The translations under genes and the position numbers were made by a program. Source: Candidatus Pantoea floridensis (lineage in GTDB: Bacteria > Pseudomonadota > Gammaproteobacteria > Enterobacterales > Enterobacteriaceae). Taken from it: a DNA stretch of 64,000 nucleotides. The notes under the pieces are model-generated. The model saw only the letters and a program-made list of their open reading frames with translations, searched no databases and was not told the origin of the DNA. Below are positions 46,113 to 54,794 of this stretch, piece after piece. The stretch lies in assembly GCF_900215435.1 (NCBI RefSeq), contig NZ_OCMY01000001.1, forward strand, positions 2,108,001 through 2,172,000, written 5' to 3'. Within the stretch, counting starts at the first letter, position 1; each line of letters begins with the position of its first letter.

Positions 46113-47054
46113 TTATAAACCGTAGGCCGTCATATCCGGGCCAACCGGCACAATGCCGTTGGGATTCAGCGCTTTAATCGAATAATAGCCCTGTTTGATA
46201 TGGTCGATATTCACCGTCTGACGCACGCCCGAAACCGCCAGCATACTCTTCAGATAACGATCGAGCAGCGGATAGTCGTGCAGGCGGCGCAGGTTGCATT
46301 TAAACAGGCCGTGATAGGCGACGTCAAAGCGCACCAGCGTGACAAACAGGCGGATATCCGCTTCGGTTACGCGCTCGCCGAGCAGGAAAGTGCGGCCATC
46401 CTGCAAACGCAGCTCCAGCTCATCCAGCTGGCTGAACACGTCGTTAAACGCCTGCTGATAGCTCACTTGCGTGGTGGCAAAGCCGGTGCGATAGACGCCG
46501 TTATTCAGGCGCGGATAGATCGCTTCATTCAGCGCGTCGATCTCGGCACGCAGATCCTCGGGATAGAGATCGATGCGATCGTCCGCCAGCGCGCCAAAGC
46601 CGCTGTTCAGCATGCGCAAAATATCGGCCGACTCGTTATTAACGATGGTGTGCGTCTGCTTGTCCCACAGCACCGGCACGGTGGCGCGCCCGGTGAAATC
46701 GGCATCGGCGCGGGTGTAAAGCTCGTGAAGGTATTCGGCTTTGTTGAGCCAGTCGCGATCTGCACCGGGATAATCGCCGAAGCGCCAGCCCTGCGCGCCG
46801 AGCTGCGGCTCAACCACCGACACGCTGATCACGTGCTCTAGCCCTTTCAGGCTGCGCGCCAGCAGCGTGCGTGAAGCCCAGGGACAAATCAGTGCCACAT
46901 AGAGGTGATAACGATGCGGCTCGGCCGCAAATTCGCTGGAGCCATCTGCGCTAATCCAGTGACGAAAACTGGAGGTCTGACGCACAAATCCGCCCTGTTT
47001 GTCGGTGGCTTGCACCGGATGCCACTCTGCACTCCACTTACCGTTTACCAGCAT
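46113..47054 (-). CDS. Glutathionyl-hydroquinone reductase (Xi-class GST, YqjG/PcpF type)
   Basis: 313 residues. The catalytic Cys57 lies in the ALICPWASRTL motif that defines this class; it reduces glutathionyl-hydroquinones. Other marks: RYHLYVALICPWA, TVPVLWDKQTHTIVNNESADILRM, GVYRTGFATTQVSY, and LTEADIRL-like GERVTEADIRLFVTLVRFD. GAGGAG lies before the ATG. The LysR gene immediately upstream on the same strand may control it. Confidence 0.93.
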   Translation of the reverse strand: MLVNGKWSAEWHPVQATDKQGGFVRQTSSFRHWISADGSSEFAAEPHRYHLYVALICPWASRTLLARSLKGLEHVISVSVVEPQLGAQGWRFGDYPGADRDWLNKAEYLHELYTRADADFTGRATVPVLWDKQTHTIVNNESADILRMLNSGFGALADDRIDLYPEDLRAEIDALNEAIYPRLNNGVYRTGFATTQVSYQQAFNDVFSQLDELELRLQDGRTFLLGERVTEADIRLFVTLVRFDVAYHGLFKCNLRRLHDYPLLDRYLKSMLAVSGVRQTVNIDHIKQGYYSIKALNPNGIVPVGPDMTAYGL

Positions 47055-47152
47055 AATTTTGCTCCTCTACGTTGATGAAGAGAGCATACATCGCTGCTGG
47101 ATAAGTGATAATCCGGGCAAAACGGCTTTCATTGCTTCCATTTTGGAAGGAG

Positions 47153-48052
47153 TCAGCCGGGCGGATGGTGCTGGAAATGGTTGGCGAGGAAATCGATCAG
47201 CAGCCGGGTTTTTTGCGCCAGATGGCGCGCCGGCGGATAGAGCGCAAACAGGCCGAGCGGCGGCGTAGCAAACGCTTCCAGCAATGGGACGATATCGCCA
47301 CGCTGCAGCGCGGATACGGCAATAAAGCCCGGCAGGCGCGCGATGCCTAATCCGGCCATCGCCGCCTGTAAACAGGCTTCGGTATTGGAGAAACAGAGAC
47401 GACCACGAATCGGCATGCTTACGCTGTCGCCGCACGGCGTAACGAACGGCCAATGCCAGGGATCGCGGAAGTTGGTGTCACTAATACATTGATGCGTCGC
47501 CAAATCGCGCCAGTGCTGCGGCGTGCCGTGCTGGAGCAAATAGCCCGGAGAGGCAGCAACGCGAATCGGCACATCGCCGAGGCGGCGGGCGATTAGGCTG
47601 CTGTCGTCGAGCTTGCCGATACGGATCGCCATATCAAATCCTTCATCGACGATATTCACTGCGCGATCGGAGAAGTTAACGTCGAGTTCGATCTGCGGAT
47701 AGTGGCGTGCGAACTCGACCAATACGCTGGAAAGTATCGCCGTGCCGAAAGTGCCTGGAGCGCTGATTTTCAGGCGGCCGGTTGGCGTAGTCGCACTGTC
47801 GCGCACTGTGGCATCCAGCGTAGCAAAGGCTTCCAGCAGCGTTTTCACTCGCTCGTAGTAGGTGCGACCGACTTCAGTGGGCGACAGCGCGCGCGTGCTG
47901 CGTTTCAACAGCTGCACACCGAGCTCCTGCTCAAGCCGCGAAACCAGCTTTGAGGCCTGGCCACTGCTGGTGCCAAGACGCGCCGCCGCGCCGGCAAAGC
48001 TGCCCACTTCCAGCACCGCGACGAACATGCGGTCACAATCGAGTCGATCCAT
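47153..48052 (-). CDS. LysR-family regulator
   Basis: 299 residues from MDRLDCDRMFVAVLE; the 41 upstream codons of the open frame run through a palindromic repeat and are not coding. Helix-turn-helix SFAGAAARLGTSSGQASKLV at about 18-37, then a LysR effector domain with the typical NIVDEGFDMAIRIG. Located 98 bases upstream of the hydroquinone reductase gene; a role in controlling it is plausible. Confidence 0.88.
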   Translation of the reverse strand: MDRLDCDRMFVAVLEVGSFAGAAARLGTSSGQASKLVSRLEQELGVQLLKRSTRALSPTEVGRTYYERVKTLLEAFATLDATVRDSATTPTGRLKISAPGTFGTAILSSVLVEFARHYPQIELDVNFSDRAVNIVDEGFDMAIRIGKLDDSSLIARRLGDVPIRVAASPGYLLQHGTPQHWRDLATHQCISDTNFRDPWHWPFVTPCGDSVSMPIRGRLCFSNTEACLQAAMAGLGIARLPGFIAVSALQRGDIVPLLEAFATPPLGLFALYPPARHLAQKTRLLIDFLANHFQHHPPG

Positions 48053-48076
48053 CAAGATTCCAGGTGACGAGAAAAT

Positions 48077-48187
48077 CGTAGGGTGCGGCCTGCGGGTCGC
48101 CCGTGTCAAATTGTGCACACGGTCGCCATGAATGGCGACCCTACAAAACGCGTCGGTCCATCGTAGGGGCGCCATTTATGGCGACCT
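48077..48187. repeat. Cluster of GTAG-headed palindromes
   Basis: A degenerate GTAGGGTGCGGCCTGCGGGTC unit, then GGTCGCCAT-GA-ATGGCGACC-CTAC facing GTAGGG-GCGCCAT-TT-ATGGCGACC. The last two form the only same-stem pair in the window. Located between two divergent genes. Confidence 0.82.
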
Positions 48188-48316
48188 AAAATCAATCAAC
48201 CGCAGGGCGCGCAACCGGTTAAATACCTCCATTACACATTCAGTGCGCTGCACCTTTTCCCGCGCGGGAAAACCTGTTGAACTAGACTTTTGCTTTCACC
48301 TGGCCGGGAGCCGTGA

Positions 48317-49441
48317 ATGTCTTTGTTTCATCTGTCGTCGCTGGCGGAGATTTCTGCTGTCGAGTGGGATGCGCTGTTACCTGACGATCAACCTTTTTTA
48401 CGCCACGCCTTTCTCCTGACATTAGAAGAGAGCGGCAGCGTTCGGCCGGAAAATGGCTGGCAGCCCGATCACCTGTTATGGCGTGAGAATGGTAGCGTGC
48501 GCGCGGCGCTGCCGGGCTATCGCAAACGCCATTCGCGCGGGGAATATGTGTTTGACCATGCGTGGGCGGATGCCTGTCAGCGCGCGGGTATTGCGTATTA
48601 CCCGAAATGGCTGGGCGCGATTCCGTTCAGCCCAGTAACCGGCGCACGCCTGCTGGGCGATGAAGCGGCGGTGCGAAAACTGCTCAACGCGCTGCCGGAT
48701 AACCTGTTTGAGCACGGCCTGAGCGGTGCGCATATCAACTTCACCACGCCGTTCGCTAACCAAATCATTGAACAGCAGCCAGATTGGCTGGAGCGCCTTG
48801 GTCTGCAGTATCACTGGCATAATAAAGGCTATCGCGATTTCCAGGATTTCCTCGACACGCTGATGTCACGCAAGCGTAAACAGCTGCGCAAAGAGCGTGA
48901 ACAGGTGATGAACAACGGTTTTGATTTCACCTGGTATCGCGGCGATGAGCTGCGCGAAGATCAGTGGGATTTCATCTACACCTGTTACGCCAACACCTAT
49001 GCGGTGCGCGGTCAGCGACCGTATCTGACGCGCCAATTTTTTAGCCTGCTGGCAGAACGGATGCCACGTTCGATTCGGGTGGTGATTTCGACGCTGCAGG
49101 GCCAACCGGCGGCGATGGCGTTCTGTTTAGTGGATGGCAATACGCTGTATGGCCGCTATTGGGGCTGCCTGGCGGAGTTTGATCGCCTGCATTTTGAAAC
49201 CTGTTTTTATCAGGGCATGGATTTCGCCATTGCGGAAGGTTTGCAGCGTTTTGATGCCGGTGCGCAGGGCGAGCACAAGCTGGTACGCGGCTTTGAGCCG
49301 CACATCACGCACTCGTGGCACTATCTGTCTCATCCCGGGTTGCGTGAAGCGGTAGCCGATTATCTGCAGCAGGAACGGGCAGGGGTGCGCGCCTGGGCGA
49401 TAGAAGCGCGCGAATCCCTGCCGTATCGACGCGGTGATTAA
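48317..49441 (+). CDS. FemAB/GNAT-like acyltransferase (DUF482/COG3146 family)
   Basis: 374-residue protein of the family sometimes named peptidogalycan biosynthesis or GNAT N-acetyltransferase-like. Recognisable blocks: GSVRAALPGYRKRHSRGEYVFDHAWADA in parts, YYPKWLGAIPFSPVTGARLL, RKRKQLRKEREQV, and FDAGAQGEHKLVRGFEPHITHSWHYL in parts near the end. The donor and acceptor are not known. Two GNAT-like halves, as in Fem proteins, are likely. It overlaps the convergent exporter gene by four bases. Confidence 0.85.
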   Translation: MSLFHLSSLAEISAVEWDALLPDDQPFLRHAFLLTLEESGSVRPENGWQPDHLLWRENGSVRAALPGYRKRHSRGEYVFDHAWADACQRAGIAYYPKWLGAIPFSPVTGARLLGDEAAVRKLLNALPDNLFEHGLSGAHINFTTPFANQIIEQQPDWLERLGLQYHWHNKGYRDFQDFLDTLMSRKRKQLRKEREQVMNNGFDFTWYRGDELREDQWDFIYTCYANTYAVRGQRPYLTRQFFSLLAERMPRSIRVVISTLQGQPAAMAFCLVDGNTLYGRYWGCLAEFDRLHFETCFYQGMDFAIAEGLQRFDAGAQGEHKLVRGFEPHITHSWHYLSHPGLREAVADYLQQERAGVRAWAIEARESLPYRRGD

Positions 49442-51270
49442 TCCGCGCCGACAAAACCGCCGGTCTGATGCTGCCACAGGCGCGCGTACAAGCCGCCTTG
49501 CGCCAGCAGTTCGCGGTGGTTGCCCATCTCGACAATCTCCCCTTTCTCCAGCACCACCAGACGATCCATCTTCGCGATAGTGGAGAGACGGTGCGCGATG
49601 GCGATCACCGTTTTGCCCTGCATCAGCGTTTCCAGGCTCTCCTGAATCGCCGCTTCTACCTCGGAATCGAGCGCGGAGGTGGCTTCATCCATGATCAGAA
49701 TCGGCGCATCTTTCAGCAGCACGCGGGCGATAGCGATACGCTGACGCTGGCCGCCCGACAGCTTCACGCCGCGTTCGCCAACGTGCGCATCCAGCCCGGT
49801 ACGGCCTTGCGGATCGGAGAGCAGCGGAATGAACTCGTCGGCGCGCGCGCGGATAATCGCCGCCTGCAACTCCGCTTCTGTCGCGTCTGGTCGACCATAC
49901 AGCAGGTTGTCGCGAATCGAGCGGTGCAGCAGCGAGGTATCCTGGGTGATCATGCCGATTTGCCCGCGCAGGCTCTCCTGCGTCACTTCGGCGATGTTCT
50001 GATCGTCAATCACAATGCGCCCGCTGTTGATGTCATACAGCCGCAGTAGCAGATTCACCAGGGTGGATTTACCGGCACCGGACGGGCCAATCAAACCGAT
50101 TTTCTCGCCTGGCTTAATGTTGAGATTGAGGCGATTGATCACCTGACGGCTGCCGCCGTAATCGAAACGTACATCTTCGAAGCGGATCTGGCCGCGCGTC
50201 ACCTGCATCTTTTTAGCGTTGGGCTCATCCTGCACGCTCAGCGGCTGCGCGATGGTGTTCAGGCCATCCTGTACCATGCCGATATTTTCGAAGATGCCGT
50301 TCACTACCCACATGATCCAGCCGGACATGTTCACCAGGCGGATCACCAAACCGGTCGCCAGCGCAATCGCACCTACGCTTATCAGCGACTGGCTCCACAG
50401 CCACAACGCCAGCGCCGAGGTGCTGACAATCAGCAGACCATTCAGCGTTGAGAGCGTGATATCCATGGTGGTCACCATGCGGCTGGCATGCTGGGTTTTG
50501 TCGGTTTGCTCCTGAATCGCTTCGCGCGCGTAACGCTTCTCCAGATCGTTATGCGAGAACAGTTTGATGGTGGCGATATTGGTGTAGCCATCGACGATGG
50601 TGCCCATCAATTTGGAGCGTGCTTCCGATGACACCACCGAACGCTGCTTGACGCGCGGCACGAAGAAGCTCAGCGATACGCTGTAGGCGACAATCCAGAT
50701 CACCAGCGGAATCATCAGGCGCCAGTCCGCTTCGGCGAACAGCACCAGCGAGGTCACCGCATAGATCACCACGTGCCAGATGGCATCCACCAGCTGTACC
50801 GCCGAATCACGCAGTGAGTTACCGGTTTGCATGATGCGCTGGGCGATGCGCCCGGCAAAATCGTTCTGGAAGAAGTTCAGACTTTGGCGCAGCACGTAGT
50901 TGTGATGCTGCCAGCGGATCATGCTGGTCATACTCGGGTTAATGCTTTGATGTACCAGCATGTCGTGTACGGCAATCACCACCGGCCGCAGGATCAGCGC
51001 CACAAAGGCCATCCACAGCAGCACCGGCCCGTTATCGCTAAACAGCGTGGCGGGCGTGGAGTGATTAACCAGGTCAATAATGCGGCTGAGATAGCTAAAC
51101 AGCGCCACTTCAATCAGCGCCTGCGCCAGCCCAACAATCAGCAGCGCGACAAAGCTTGGCCAAACCTGACGCAGATAATAGAAGTAAAACGGCCAAACGC
51201 TGGAAGGTGGGGAATCGGTTGGCGCATCCTGGAAAATATTGATAAAACGTTCAAAACGACGATACAACAT
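49438..51270 (-). CDS. ABC exporter, fused membrane and ATPase domains
   Basis: 610-residue half-transporter of the MsbA/multidrug type. An N-terminal six-helix membrane domain (about 25-345) precedes an ATPase domain with Walker A GPSGAGKST, Q-loop MITQDTSLLHRSIRDNLLYGR, signature KLSGGQRQRIAIARV, Walker B ILIMDEATSALD and switch IAHRLSTI. It would act as a homodimer exporting a lipophilic compound or peptide; the substrate is unknown. It stands alone, with no accessory genes. Confidence 0.92.
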   Translation of the reverse strand: MLYRRFERFINIFQDAPTDSPPSSVWPFYFYYLRQVWPSFVALLIVGLAQALIEVALFSYLSRIIDLVNHSTPATLFSDNGPVLLWMAFVALILRPVVIAVHDMLVHQSINPSMTSMIRWQHHNYVLRQSLNFFQNDFAGRIAQRIMQTGNSLRDSAVQLVDAIWHVVIYAVTSLVLFAEADWRLMIPLVIWIVAYSVSLSFFVPRVKQRSVVSSEARSKLMGTIVDGYTNIATIKLFSHNDLEKRYAREAIQEQTDKTQHASRMVTTMDITLSTLNGLLIVSTSALALWLWSQSLISVGAIALATGLVIRLVNMSGWIMWVVNGIFENIGMVQDGLNTIAQPLSVQDEPNAKKMQVTRGQIRFEDVRFDYGGSRQVINRLNLNIKPGEKIGLIGPSGAGKSTLVNLLLRLYDINSGRIVIDDQNIAEVTQESLRGQIGMITQDTSLLHRSIRDNLLYGRPDATEAELQAAIIRARADEFIPLLSDPQGRTGLDAHVGERGVKLSGGQRQRIAIARVLLKDAPILIMDEATSALDSEVEAAIQESLETLMQGKTVIAIAHRLSTIAKMDRLVVLEKGEIVEMGNHRELLAQGGLYARLWQHQTGGFVGAD

Positions 51271-51334
51271 AGAGTCACTCTTCCCAAATTGGTGAGAGTT
51301 AACAGCTTAGTGCAAGTGAAAAGGGATTACCGAC

Positions 51335-51832
51335 ATGGATTTACTGATTCGCGGTCGTGAACCGGGCGATGCCGCCGCCTACCAGCGTCTTTATAGCCAT
51401 CCTGATGTGTATCGCTGGACCACGCAGCTGCCGTGTCCTAGCGTGGCGACCTGGGAGAAAAAGTTCGAGAAAATGGATGAGCTGGGGTATATCGGCTTTG
51501 TGGCGGAGATTGATGGCGCGATGGTTGGCGAGCTGACGCTATTTGTTGAGCAGCGCCCGCGTACCCGCCACAGCATCAGTTTTGGCATTAGCGTCGATCC
51601 GGCTTATGGCGGACGCGGCATCGGTGAAAAGCTGATTCGCCACGCCATCGATTACGCCTACAACTGGCTGGGGATAATGCGCATTGAGCTGGAAGTGTTC
51701 CACGACAACGAGCGCGCGCTGGGCCTGTATCAAAAGCTGGGCTTCGAGCGCGAAGGCGTGAAGCGCAAAGCCTGCCTGCGCGACGGCGAGTATCACGATA
51801 TTGTGCAGATGGCTAAACTAAAAACTGATTGA
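51335..51832 (+). CDS. GNAT acetyltransferase, YhhY-like
   Basis: 165-residue GNAT protein. The acetyl-CoA-binding motif is VDPAYGGRGIGEKLIRHAIDYA (R/Q-x-x-G-x-G/A as GGRGIG), followed by IELEVFHDNERALGLYQKLGFEREGVKR. It resembles E. coli YhhY, an amino-acid/amide N-acetyltransferase in layout and in the QRPRTRHSISFGISV segment. Divergent from the ABC exporter. Confidence 0.88.
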   Translation: MDLLIRGREPGDAAAYQRLYSHPDVYRWTTQLPCPSVATWEKKFEKMDELGYIGFVAEIDGAMVGELTLFVEQRPRTRHSISFGISVDPAYGGRGIGEKLIRHAIDYAYNWLGIMRIELEVFHDNERALGLYQKLGFEREGVKRKACLRDGEYHDIVQMAKLKTD

Positions 51833-51836
51833 TTTT

Positions 51837-51898
51837 GCGCAATAAATTGCGCCGCTACGGGTTGTGCACATTTTTGTAGCGGCGCGATTTATCGCGCG
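51837..51898. repeat. Second GTAG-headed repeat family, heads inward
   Basis: GCGCAATAAATTGCGCCGCTAC, given here as arms GCGCAAT/ATTGCGC plus CGCTAC, faces GTAGCGGCGCGATTTATCGC. It lies between the YhhY-like gene and the sugar-binding protein gene. Confidence 0.8.
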
Positions 51899-51909
51899 AA
51901 TTTGACCTG

Positions 51910-52824
51910 TTACTGACTCTTTTCCACGTACTTCTGCATATTCTCTTTGGTTACCAGCTCGAACGGGATCCACACGTGTGAATCGACGTTCTCGCCTTTA
52001 ATCAGCTTCTGCGCCACATCCACCGACGCTTTGCCCTGGCCGACCGCATCCTGGAACACCGTCACCTGAATCTTGTCCTGCGACAGCGCTTTCAAACCAT
52101 CCGGCGTGGCATCGATGCCGCCCACCAGCACTTTTTTGTTGCCCTTGGCCAGCGCCATTGCTGCGCCAATCGCCATCTCATCGTTATTGGCGGCAACAAT
52201 ATCAATCGCTTCATCGTTGCCCAGCCAGTTGTTCATCAGATCCATGCCTTCATTACGCGCATAGTTGGCGGGCTGCTTCTGCACCACTTTCATGCCGGGA
52301 TATTTCGCCACCACTTGTTCAACGTCTTTAGTACGTTGCAGCGCGCCGGCATCGGTCAGGTTGCCGATCATGATCGCCACGTTACCTTTGTAATTGGCCA
52401 TTTTGGCCAGCGCTTCCATCTGCAAAGTGCCGGATTCACGCTCGTCGGAGCCGACAAACACTACGCCCGGCGGCAGCGATTTATCGCCCGGCGTGCGGTT
52501 AACGTACACCAGCGGAATTTTCGCCTGCTGCGCCAGCCTGGTGAGTTGCGGCGTGCTGGCGGAATCGACTGGATCGACGATGATGGCGTCCACACCTGAG
52601 CCGATGAAACTCTGCACCTGATCGGTTTGGCGGCCAACGTCACCGCGTGCATCTTCAAACTGAATATCGAGTCCGCGCGCTTTAGCTTCTTTATCAATCG
52701 ACTGGCGAATAATCGTCAGGAAGTTTTGATCGAAGTAGGCCATTGATACGCCAATTTTTTCCGCCAGTGCCGAGGCAGAAACTGAGAGCAGGCCGAGCAA
52801 CACAATCGCCTTGAGGGTTTTCAT
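51910..52824 (-). CDS. Orphan periplasmic sugar-binding protein (ribose/inositol type)
   Basis: 304-residue solute-binding protein of the RbsB class with the Sec signal MKTLKAIVLLGLLSVSASALA ending before EKIGVS. Type I fold marks: SFIGSGVDAIIVDPVDSASTP, VYVNRTPGD, VFVGSDERESG, and IVAANNDEMAIGAAMAL. The NRTPGD and VGSDERESG segments resemble inositol/rhizopine binders. No ATPase or permease gene for it is nearby, so it is either an orphan or serves a transporter encoded elsewhere. Confidence 0.88.
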   Translation of the reverse strand: MKTLKAIVLLGLLSVSASALAEKIGVSMAYFDQNFLTIIRQSIDKEAKARGLDIQFEDARGDVGRQTDQVQSFIGSGVDAIIVDPVDSASTPQLTRLAQQAKIPLVYVNRTPGDKSLPPGVVFVGSDERESGTLQMEALAKMANYKGNVAIMIGNLTDAGALQRTKDVEQVVAKYPGMKVVQKQPANYARNEGMDLMNNWLGNDEAIDIVAANNDEMAIGAAMALAKGNKKVLVGGIDATPDGLKALSQDKIQVTVFQDAVGQGKASVDVAQKLIKGENVDSHVWIPFELVTKENMQKYVEKSQ

Positions 52825-53247
52825 CGCAGACTCCAGAGTAAGCTTGTTATTAGAATGAATGTTTCATTGGAATTAAAAATGGCTCAATGAAATCATTTTC
52901 AGCCTACGAGTCCGTCAGGCGGCTGACAATCTGCTTGGGCGGATTTTGCAGCTAAGCGCACACTTTGCTGCCAGGCGCGCCCTCCCTTCGCGCGCTCATA
53001 GTGTTGATGCGAAGGATTTTCCTGGAACAGGCGCACATTCTGGTGCAAAAGCACGCTGTTCTTGTTGGTTTTGTGCAGCGCCGCACCTCGCCTTGTGGCA
53101 GTTGCCAAATCCGATGCCATTTTGCCCGCGCGATTCCGCCATTCGCCCAATGACTGCGGCTGAATTGGCTTCCTATAGTTGCTGAACAGGGGAAATAAAG
53201 CGGTATTCCTGCAAGACATCGAGCGCACTCATTAAGGAATTCAGCCC
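52825..53247. other. Divergent control region of the sugar-binding protein and MFS genes
   Basis: 423 bases without a gene. One feature stands out: an inverted repeat TTTCATTG (52862-52869) and CAATGAAA (52885-52892) about 40 bases before the binding-protein start, a plausible operator. The remainder is AT-poor and shows no clear promoter consensus or small gene. Confidence 0.5.
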
Positions 53248-54630
53248 ATGCAACAAGCCAATAACCGCAGGCAGAATAGCCACGTACGCGTGTGGATCTT
53301 ATGCTTGATCCTGTTTCTTTCCGTGGTGGCGTACGCCGACCGTTCGATCCTGTCGATCTCCGGATCGGCGATCAAAGATGAGTTTGGACTTTCGGCGATT
53401 CAGCTTGGCCTGATCCTCTCAGCCTTCAGCTGGGCGTATGTGATCGGCCAGATCCCTGGCGGGCTGTTTCTCGATCGCTTCGGCACCAAAAAAGTTTATG
53501 GCGTGACGCTGGCGCTGTGGTCGATTTCCACGCTGCTAATGGGCTTTGTGGGAGAGTTCTCCAGCGGAATGACCATGGCGTTAACGCTGATGTTTGCGCT
53601 GCGTTTTGCACTGGGCCTGATTGAAGCACCGAGTTTTCCTGCCAATGCGCGCGCGGTGATTATGTGGTTTCCGAGCGCTGAACGCGGTCGTGCCTCTTCG
53701 TTATTTGCTTCGGCGCAATATTTTGCCGTGGCCATCTTCTCGCCGCTTTCTGGCTGGCTGGTGTCGCGCTTCGGCTGGGAATGGCCATTCTTTGTGTTGG
53801 GCGGCATTGGCGTGTTGGCGGTGTTTGTCTGGATGGGCTTTATGCGCAGCCCGCGCCACCATCCACAGGTATCGGACGCGGAGCTGCGCTATATCGAGCA
53901 GGGCGGTGCGCTGGTGGATATTGATGAGGCGCACACCTTAAAAGCCCGGCCGCCGCTGAGCAAAGCGATGTTCAAAAAGCTGCTGAGTAACCGCATGCTG
54001 TGGTGCGCCTATATCGGCCAATATTGCACTATTGCGCTGAGCTACTTCTTTATCACCTGGTTCCCGATCTATCTGGTGCAGGCGCGCGGCATGAACATTA
54101 TGGATGCCGGCTTTGCCACCATCGCGCCGGCGCTGTTCGGCTTCCTCGGCGGTATCAGCGGCGGCTATATCTCCGACAAACTGCTGGCGAACGGCTGGAG
54201 TTTGTCGTGGGCGCGTAAGACGCCGTATATCGTTGGCATGCTGATGGCCGCATCGCTGATTCTGGCGGCGATTATCCCCAGCAACGTCGGCATTATCGCC
54301 ATTATGTCCTTCGCCTTCTTTGGCAAAGGCGTGGCGGCAGGCGCGGGCACCTGGACGATTGTTAGCGATACCGCACCGAAAGAAGCGGTTGGCCTGGCAG
54401 GTGCGATTTTTAACGGCATCGGCAATATGGCTGGTTTTATCACGCCGCTGCTGTTCGGCATCATCGTCGGTTTAACCGGCAGTTACAGCATCGGGCTGGT
54501 ATTCGTGGGTGCGCACTGCGTCGTCGCGGCACTGCTGTTCCTGCTGGTGATGGGACCGATTGAACGCGTCGGCGAGGAGCAGGAGACTTCAAGCCAGGTC
54601 GCCATGAATGGCGACCCTACAACCCCGTAG
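53248..54630 (+). CDS. MFS anion:cation symporter (hexarate/hexonate type)
   Basis: 460-residue ACS-family carrier, about 12 membrane segments. Family marks VVAYADRSILSISGSAIKDEFGLSAIQLGLILSAFSWAYVIGQIPGG, read in parts, and LIEAPSFPANARAVIMWFP are typical of GudP/GarP-like glucarate transporters, though the substrate is unproven. AAGGAA precedes the ATG. The final 11 residues (QVAMNGDPTTP) and the stop are encoded by a palindromic repeat that has replaced the natural 3' end. Confidence 0.88.
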   Translation: MQQANNRRQNSHVRVWILCLILFLSVVAYADRSILSISGSAIKDEFGLSAIQLGLILSAFSWAYVIGQIPGGLFLDRFGTKKVYGVTLALWSISTLLMGFVGEFSSGMTMALTLMFALRFALGLIEAPSFPANARAVIMWFPSAERGRASSLFASAQYFAVAIFSPLSGWLVSRFGWEWPFFVLGGIGVLAVFVWMGFMRSPRHHPQVSDAELRYIEQGGALVDIDEAHTLKARPPLSKAMFKKLLSNRMLWCAYIGQYCTIALSYFFITWFPIYLVQARGMNIMDAGFATIAPALFGFLGGISGGYISDKLLANGWSLSWARKTPYIVGMLMAASLILAAIIPSNVGIIAIMSFAFFGKGVAAGAGTWTIVSDTAPKEAVGLAGAIFNGIGNMAGFITPLLFGIIVGLTGSYSIGLVFVGAHCVVAALLFLLVMGPIERVGEEQETSSQVAMNGDPTTP

Positions 54631-54695
54631 GGGGCGCATTTATGCGCACCTGGTCAAAGCCCTTACCGTCATACGGTGCGCATCGATGCGCACCT
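54595..54695. repeat. GTAG-headed palindromes forming the 3' end of the MFS gene
   Basis: GGTCGCCAT-GA-ATGGCGACC-CTAC faces GTAGGG-GGCGCAT-TT-ATGCGCACC, and a further GGTGCGCAT-CG-ATGCGCACC follows. The MFS stop codon TAG (54628-54630) is part of the GTAG head of the second unit. Confidence 0.9.
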
Positions 54696-54794
54696 CCCCC
54701 CACAATCCTCACCAATCGCACAAATCCCTCCTGAAGATTTTTTGTTCAGCTGCCGATATCTCCTTACCACCCACTGATATTAAGGAGCGATATC

